Assembly (NCBI GenBank): GCA_964036295.1
Contig: OZ038468.1
Coordinates: 13,030,183-13,094,182 of the forward strand
DNA from: Plumapathes pennacea
Taxonomy: Eukaryota; Cnidaria; Anthozoa; Antipatharia; Myriopathidae
Direction of reading: 5' to 3'
Length of the DNA stretch: 64,000 nucleotides
Shown: piece after piece, positions 57,502 through 64,000 of the stretch
Numbering within the stretch: position 1 is the first letter of the stretch
Layout of the letters: each line of letters opens with the position of its first letter
Made by a program: the position numbers and the translations under genes
Notes under the pieces: model-generated
The model's database searches: none
Told to the model about the DNA's origin: nothing
The model's input: the letters and a program-made list of their open reading frames with translations, nothing else

Positions 57502-58443
57502 ATCTTGATTCACAAAATTTCTTACCGCTTTCACTGAAACTTTAAGTTTTGAAGCTCGGTCATCGTGCATGGTATGTACCTGCCCTAAGCTGTACGTCAA
57601 TTGAATATTTCTTAAATTATAGTACATCAAGCCTATCTTTTATTAGGAATGGGGCACGAGAATTGTTTGGTCCTCCTGAGAACAATCAAACGTGCTTTTT
57701 TTTGTTTTTTTTTTTTTTTCATGTTTTTTTTTAGTGTCTTGTTAGAGATAAGTTTTATCACACAGTAGGGATAACTCCTGCTTCCTCTTACGCTTTTAAT
57801 GCCGCAGAATAGATTTACTGATTGAGTAAAAATCATTTGACACTGAACAACATTTTGTTTTTCATAGTCGAATCTTAAAATATGTTTCATGCGTTGCATT
57901 ACCTATGCAACTTTTCAATATACTAGAATATTTCTGGGTGCTTCCGATGTTTTCAAGGGAATCTATTTACTGTAAATATATCTGTCGTTGATAATGTTAA
58001 TAATTGATTATTTATTGAGGGATTAAGTTATTTACATGCAATTCACGGTACACGCGAATTTTGAGATTACGAAGAATATGAGTGGGTGTGTTTATGAATG
58101 TGTATTTTTTGGTGTTGGAGGAGTGTCAGTGGGGAATTTTGTTGTCAACGGGTATAGTTTACTCCATTGTACTACTCAGGTGTCAATGTCATATTAAGTG
58201 CTCGTTAAGAGTCGGGTTTTCACAGCTACACTCGTAGCGTTAGTTTTACTTGTTGTCTTGACAGACACTTGAGTTTAGAAATGTTTCATATTCACCGGGT
58301 TTGTAATACTTTTAGATTGCACTGGGAACTTTGAGATTCGTCCTGGGAAAACGTAGCTACAGCATGCAGTGCAAGACCAGAAAAGGTTTGCCATGCCACT
58401 TTCTTAGTCTTCACATTTAGTATTTGGTACTTTCACTGTTTGT

Positions 58444-58449
58444 AATAAA
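58444..58449 (+). terminator. Candidate poly(A) signal of the C2HC gene
   Basis: AATAAA about 940 bp after the stop codon, followed by a T/G-rich stretch (TTTTTAACTTTGTGTG). Gives a 3' UTR of about 0.95 kb. T-tracts at 57697-57732 lie inside this UTR. Confidence 0.5.
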
Positions 58450-58459
58450 GTTCGTTTTT

Positions 58460-61044
58460 AACTTTGTGTGTCAAGTCTCTTTATGACAAGCTTTAAACTA
58501 AAGCAGCTGGGAAGTAACATAGGACGTTCATTCCCCATTTGTAACCTGAAATGTCAGTCGTCTCCTCGGGGCTTGGGTTGAGGGCCGTGGAGACGACTGA
58601 CCAGGCTTACTGATACAAGTATCGGTTGGCGTCTGGGACTGTGCTCAGGTCAGCTCCAGTCGATGCCTTAAAGAAATCGTTCATTCCTTTTACGGCTAGC
58701 AAGTTTGCCTTCCATGCAATGGCAAAATATCCGGGACGTTTATAGCCGTCCGTCGACTTCGGTGCTCTATGGTTTCTCATTTCAGTGAATTACTTAGTAA
58801 CCTCGCCTGGAGGTCGTGCTCCAGACTGACACACGAACATTAGATTTCGAGATGGCGACCCACTTGGAGTCTCCAAACAGCGCGATACTACAGCATTAGC
58901 GTCGTGATTATTACCCTCGCAGAGCTCGGGGATTAAATTGAAACCACAGCAGGGGCTCTCGTTAATAATTAATGAACCTGTGCGGAAGGTAATGTTTACC
59001 AGCGAAAGTGTCTTTACAAAAATTAAATTTCTGAAGCCGACTAATAGTCGGCACTCTACTACTGTTTGTCTGCGAGTGCAACTTTGTAAACAGGTTATGG
59101 ATTTGTCAATAATTAGACCATTGGACGATATCCGTAGGAAATGAAAAATTGCGCCTCTACATCTACTTGAAAAATAAAAAGCCCCCTCCCCCCCCACAAA
59201 AAAATCATTCGCTCTTTAGAAAAAATGGGTCTCACGAAACCGCTAAACCATTCCAGTGAGACAATTAAGTAGTCGCGCTAATTACAGCTAACATCCCCAT
59301 ATACATTCAAGAGTGACTATCACTGCATTATACTATCACTTCCAAGATCAAAACAAATTCTTCCAACCTTTTAAAAGAAAATGTATAAGTGATCGATGTA
59401 GTAAGAATTGATAGCAAGGTATTCAAGCCAAGTTCTCCTTAATGCAGTGTGATGGCTGAAGAACAAAATTGAAGTTGATCACTCTGAAACCTCCAACTCC
59501 TGAACGGAGAGGAAGTGAAAGAATCGATGGGAACATTCTAATAACAGTGCTTCGTTAGCAAAGGTCAGGTTTTTTGCATTTTCAAGTTATTTTGAACAGA
59601 GAAATACGATGTGCCCAATAAGCTAGTTTCAAAGCATAATAGCCTTGTGGGGTGCTGTGTCGTTTTGACAACCAAACTGTAATATCCCTGATTACTTGCG
59701 AATTTTTCGTTTTGTTTCCAGTTTCAGCTGCCAGAACAATCAGATCTTTTTCATAATTGACACTTGAAATTGGTAACTAAATGTTCTTCTTCTTCCGATA
59801 GCGTCTCTCCTTTATTCATGCAATCTGTTTTGTGTTCAAATTAGTTTTGCTCAAACTCCAAGGGTGCATCTCAAAATTGGCTATTTCAACCTTCAGATTA
59901 ATCTGCAGGTCACAGCAAGAGCTAGCTTTAAACGAAAACAGTCTGGCAACTTGCTTCGAGCGATGATGGATTATTGTTAGCATCGTTTTGCTGCACGTCA
60001 AGGTAAGATGTACTGTTCCACACTTGTACTGTGCGAGTGCGATAGTTTGACGTGTATTACACTGCTGTTATATCTTTCATCAACTCTAACGGTTCCAGTT
60101 TAATTTAAAAAAAAGACGAAAATCACAACAGTCATTTTGCGAGAGTACGGACGCATTTCCGGCTGTGTCGGTTTGGTTTCGTTGCGCGTTGTATTCTTCT
60201 CCTAAATGTCACCGGCTAGAAGCCTCTCAGTGCCAGCAACGGTCACAAAACAATCATCATGATATTTAGTAATCCAGCGTTATTTTGTGCTCTTAGAAGA
60301 GACTGGGTTTTCTCCTTTTAAAGTACCATTCGTTTACATTGCGGACAGATTAATAAATCGCAAAACAAAAAAGTACATACAGCGCGAGTGCTGTTAATTT
60401 GGTTGTTTTACAAATTATAAGGAAGGCAGTGAAACTTGGCAATTACACTAAAAATTTGTGCACACTGAATTAATTTGTAACCATGCAACTTAGCCTTATA
60501 AACACCAAATCTAGCACCTGCCGACCCGTTAACACGGATGGATATAGCGAAATAGAAGACAAGTTTTTGAACCACAAATGAGCCTAGAAAATCTAAGTCT
60601 ATACCTTTTGGGAGCGACGACCAAGTCACAAAGAATAACAAATGGCGGCCCAACTTGGAAAATAACATTTTGTCGGGGCAAGGGTAAGAGCACTTGGACC
60701 TACAAGAGAGGCTATGCATCAAAAAAAAAAAAAAAAAAGAAAAAGAAAGAAAAAAAAAAAAAAAAAAAAGAAGAAAAAAAAAAGAAAAAAGAAAACATTC
60801 ATGAGTTGGCCATTGGCCGTCTCCTCTAATTTATTACATGAACATCCATTGTAGTGTAAATGTAAATGTTTCTTCGCTCCTCTCAAATGTTTTATCACAA
60901 GTAAACTATATAGTATACTATAATATATAGTTTCTTACTATGACATGTTTTTCTAAATCACAAGAGTAATTCGATATATCTTCTACAGTTTTTGTGATTT
61001 TTGTCTTTAACAGGGTGTAGCTTTGGGAACACTCCCAAGCAGCA
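58460..61044. other. Intergenic region between the C2HC gene and the sodium-channel gene
   Basis: No coding exon recognised. It contains a fragment ATTATTACCCTCGCAG followed by (A/G)GCTCGGGGATTA at about 58909, also present at about 44214. It also has degraded TTAACCCTTTCACTCC-type repeat DNA (59330-59490) and an A-rich tract (60721-60792). The right end should hold the promoter of the channel gene. Confidence 0.5.
60721..60792. repeat. A-rich (A/AAAG) low-complexity tract
   Basis: About 70 bp of almost pure A with scattered G; it may be the poly(A) tail of an old retroposed sequence, but no source gene is visible beside it. Confidence 0.8.
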
Positions 61045-64000
61045 ATGACTTCTATGGAAAATGAAGGCGAACCAAAGCAGGAAACTCTACGGGCTGCTGT
61101 GTTGAGAAAGTTCTCCGAGTACTGCATGACTACTAGTGCACACGGTTATGGAAGGCTGATTGAAGCAAAAGGAATAATAATGAAGATATTTTGGATCTGC
61201 ACTATCGCCTCTGTTAATGGTATCTTTATTTGGCAACTGTGCGACCGCGTGTTGCTGTATAACGTACGCCCAACAACATCAATAATTAAAGAGGCATCGC
61301 AACTGGTAAGGACGAAAGATCTATAATATCCTCCCGAGGGGGGGGGGGGGGGGGTGGTTAACAACCGGGCCCTGGGCCTAGGTTGAGATGCAAATCAAGT
61401 TTTGATTTGACTCACGTGCTTTCTTCATTGGAGCAATGGATAATTATCGAAGATACTACAAAAAAAGGATCGGAGCTACCGCCTTGTACCATTTGTAGTG
61501 ACAAGACCATTTTTTACGTTGCAGAATCAATCGTTCCCACAAGTTACGATCTGCAACCTTAACAGGATTCGTAAGTCGAAGCTTCCCGCGAAACTGCTAC
61601 AAATGTTTCCAGATATTCTTCGTCCGAGTGGTTAGTCTTGTTTCACTTGTTCGTTTCAAATGTTTGCTGTGTTGTGCCGTCGCTGATTACTGAAACAGAT
61701 CCAAACCATGCGCTTTCGTCGTCGTCTTGTTGTTGTTGTTGTTATCCTTGCTGTACTCGTTCTCGCACGTCCTAGTCATGACAACTATTACAGTGGAACC
61801 TCTGTGAGCGATCCCCTCTCCTGTAAGCGACCCCCCTGTGTTGCCCAAACTGAGAAAAAGAAGTAGAAACTCAAAAGAAGCTAAACCGCAGAAATATAGA
61901 CCAAATAAATCACTGATATTAGAGATAGTACAATTAGAGTTGTTGTATTCAGTTTAAAACCCGCGATGTTTCTATATGATTGGCTGTGGCTCAAAATGGA
62001 CCCCTATGCGCCGATTGTTTAAAAGCATTTATTTATATATGAGACTGACTAAAACGATGTAAATACCAGCGAAAGAAAAAACACATGAAGGCCCGGGCCC
62101 GAGCCTCAGTTCTGCGCTAGAACCTATTCTCTAGGATGCGTTAAAAACAAAATAGCGAGACTGGTAATAACATTAACAAAACCAAACAGTTGTTTCTCGT
62201 TCACAGCTCAGAACACCGACAAATCAAACCTCTGTGATGTCAAATTAGCAACCGACCACCTTGAAATCAAGGGCGGTCACTTAGACGAGGTTCCACCGTA
62301 CTTGCTGTTCAAACTCGATCCTAAAGCTGGTGTTACACTGGTCGATTTGCAACGACGATTTGCAACGCCGATTTGCTCCAAATTCGCGCAACGGCGTTGC
62401 AAATTTATGAATCGCTTTCAAAAACTTGCAACGCGTTGCAGCCCTGCAAACATCGCGAAAACTCGTTCGCAATGGGGTGTTACACCTGAACAATTTTTAG
62501 CGCAAGATCGTATCGTTGCAAATCGACCAGTGTAACACCACCTTAAAGCCGGTTCACACGTGTAAAACAAATGCAAACCCAAACTCAAACTCAAAAGGAA
62601 GCGCAGCAAATATTGAAAACGTTTCCATTCCAGTGCACTTGTATTTGCGACTTCTACAAACGTGTGAACACTTCACTTCAGTTCAAAGCTTGCGGTTGTG
62701 ACGAACGTTGACCAACGGAAGTGACGTCAAGCACGTATCAACGCGGCGTTCGGAATATATATCGATTTCATCCAAGCTCAGTCTACAGATTCTCCCAACA
62801 CTTTTTAGTATAGAACATGTATTAGTGACGTAGCGAGAATACATGCTTCAATCAGTTTTTATCAGAGTAAGGTACCAAGAGCTTCAGGTTTTCCATAAAG
62901 TGTGATATATCTTAGCCTCGGCTATTTCTTTTCCTCCCCTTTTCTCCTCCCCCTCCGCTGTTCTTTGTCTCCCGCCTTTATGAACTGCCCCTCGGTCTCC
63001 GAGGATGGTACGGGGACTGAAACGGTTTTAAAAAATCCTGTTCTACCATTCATATTCATTTACCTTCTATCTCTTCCTATTAGCACCCACGATACACAAG
63101 AACATATCTAGCAACATCATCAACAACAAAGAGTTGCCAGGAGTGGATGACTACTATCCGATTGATTACCTGAAGCAGAAGTTTGAATACGAACTGTCTA
63201 AGTATTTAGAAGACACACTTGTGAAAGCGGGGCACCAGTTTACCACTCTTGTTCACCGGTGCACATTTAAGCAGGCCAAATGTAGCTGGTGAGTCACAAA
63301 ACCTACTGTTCTTTATGTTAGAAACATAGTAACAATATAGATGCTCAGCATACAATGGAATGCAGCTAATATGTAGATACAGTCAAACCTCACTATTTCA
63401 AGCTCGGTTAATTCGAAGTCCCCGTTATTTAGAAGTCAAGTCAAATCCCCTTGGATATTTTTTTCAGTCATTTACTATCGGTTATTTCGAAACCCCGCTA
63501 TTCCGATTTTTTTTTTCATGTCCCGTGCGACTTCGAAATAGAGGGGTTCGGCTGTAATTGTTTTAGTACATACCACACAAATTTGATAACTTCGCGCGTT
63601 CTGACTGGCTCCTCAATCTTGCCGAAGCGGCTCGGTAAATATCCACCGCTATTCACCAAATTGCTAACTATTTCGAAATTGAGGAGCCAATCAGAAGTAC
63701 GATCAATCCGAGATCAGTAACAAAATCGTATTGGAGCGGTGTCAGACTGTTGAACAACTTGGATCGATTTGCGATCTATTAAAAATGGTCGAGCTTCGCT
63801 AGGTTCTTATTTATCCACAAAAGATCTGACTACCTGGTGTGAACAAGCCCTAAATTTCCTTCTTTTGTTGCTCAGGCACAAGGATAAAATCTGGAACCAG
63901 TTTTGGCACCCCGTGTACGGAAACTGCTTTGTTTTCAACAGTGGAACGGTACCTGACGGAAATAAAACAGAAATACTTAAGACGACCAATGGAGGACCAA
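61045..64000 (+). CDS. DEG/ENaC/ASIC-family sodium channel, 5' part (five exons, right-truncated)
   Basis: Exons 61045-61305, 61525-61630, 62207-62329 (donor tentative), 63084-63288 and 63876-64000+ join in frame for 273 codons. The cytoplasmic N-terminus carries FSEYCMTTSAHGYGRL; the His-Gly pair is the conserved gating motif of the family. TM1 is about residues 49-70 (IFWICTIASVNGIFIWQL). The extracellular start has FPQVTICNLNRIRKSKL. Later come LVHRCTFKQAKCSW and WHPVYGNCFVFNSG, matching the palm and finger cysteine signatures of ENaC, ASIC and cnidarian HyNaC channels. Finger, thumb, TM2 and selectivity filter lie beyond the window. The family forms trimeric, amiloride-sensitive Na+ channels gated by protons, peptides or force; the ligand cannot be told from this part. 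Start chosen at the first in-frame Met (61045); Met4 (61054) is an alternative. Confidence 0.9.
62325..62543. mobile_element. MITE with TAA duplication at the channel exon-3 border
   Basis: AG(C)TGGTGTTACACTGGTCGA at the left mirrors TCGACCAGTGTAACACCACC at the right; interior GATTTGCAACG/CGTTGCAAATC also pairs. TAA is present at 62322-62324 and 62544-62546, as for PIF/Harbinger elements. The left terminus overlaps the only in-phase donor I found for exon 3. Confidence 0.75.
63565..63715. repeat. MITE family B, copy 2
   Basis: Shares TACATACCACACAA, TGACTGGCTCCTCAATCT, CCGAAGCGGCTCGGTAAATA and TCCACCGCTATTCACC with 48470-48805. Lies in the intron before channel exon 63876. Confidence 0.6.

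Overview
The window reads as nuclear DNA from an early-branching animal, most likely an anthozoan cnidarian (coral or sea anemone). Genes are intron-rich with canonical GT/AG borders, and proteins and intron phases resemble vertebrate orthologues. The DNA is AT-rich, and introns are packed with short inverted-repeat elements (MITEs). There is no bacterial operon layout, no CRISPR array and no rRNA. The organism call is an inference from gene content and style, not from a marker gene. All exon models below were built by hand from splice signals plus reading frame and have no transcript support.

Layout, left to right. (1) 165-4511, minus: SPATA5L1/AFG2B-type tandem AAA ATPase, six exons, 3' end beyond the left edge. 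(2) 4784-5555, plus: mitochondrial ribosomal protein mL54 (MRPL54), two exons, head-to-head with gene 1 across about 270 bp. (3) 9207-23574, minus: complete Groucho/TLE co-repressor, 20 coding exons, 729 codons plus stop, including an inferred 8-nt microexon and a GC-AG intron. A 1,440-bp Merlin DNA transposon with an intact 9-bp target duplication sits in one intron. (4) 23575-34914: an 11-kb stretch with no recognised gene. (5) 34915-51927, minus: complete SMG5 (nonsense-mediated decay), 21 exons, 1,011 aa, with a degenerate PIN domain. (6) 54088-54234, minus: an isolated exon resembling an ammonium transporter. (7) 55879-57501, plus: a ZNF474-like protein with four C2HC zinc knuckles in one coding exon. 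(8) 61045-64000+, plus: the 5' part of a DEG/ENaC/ASIC sodium channel, cut by the right edge.

The genes look like an ordinary housekeeping and regulatory neighbourhood, not a co-operating cassette. The two left-hand genes both relate to ribosomes (AFG2B acts in cytosolic 60S maturation, mL54 in the mitoribosome) and probably share a bidirectional promoter. I did not find a convincing new multi-gene system. The most unusual items are the microexon, the Merlin element with its 11-bp subterminal array, a MITE terminus that may serve as a splice donor in the sodium-channel gene, a telomere-like inverted repeat in the last TLE intron, and a pre-miRNA-like hairpin near 55.1 kb.
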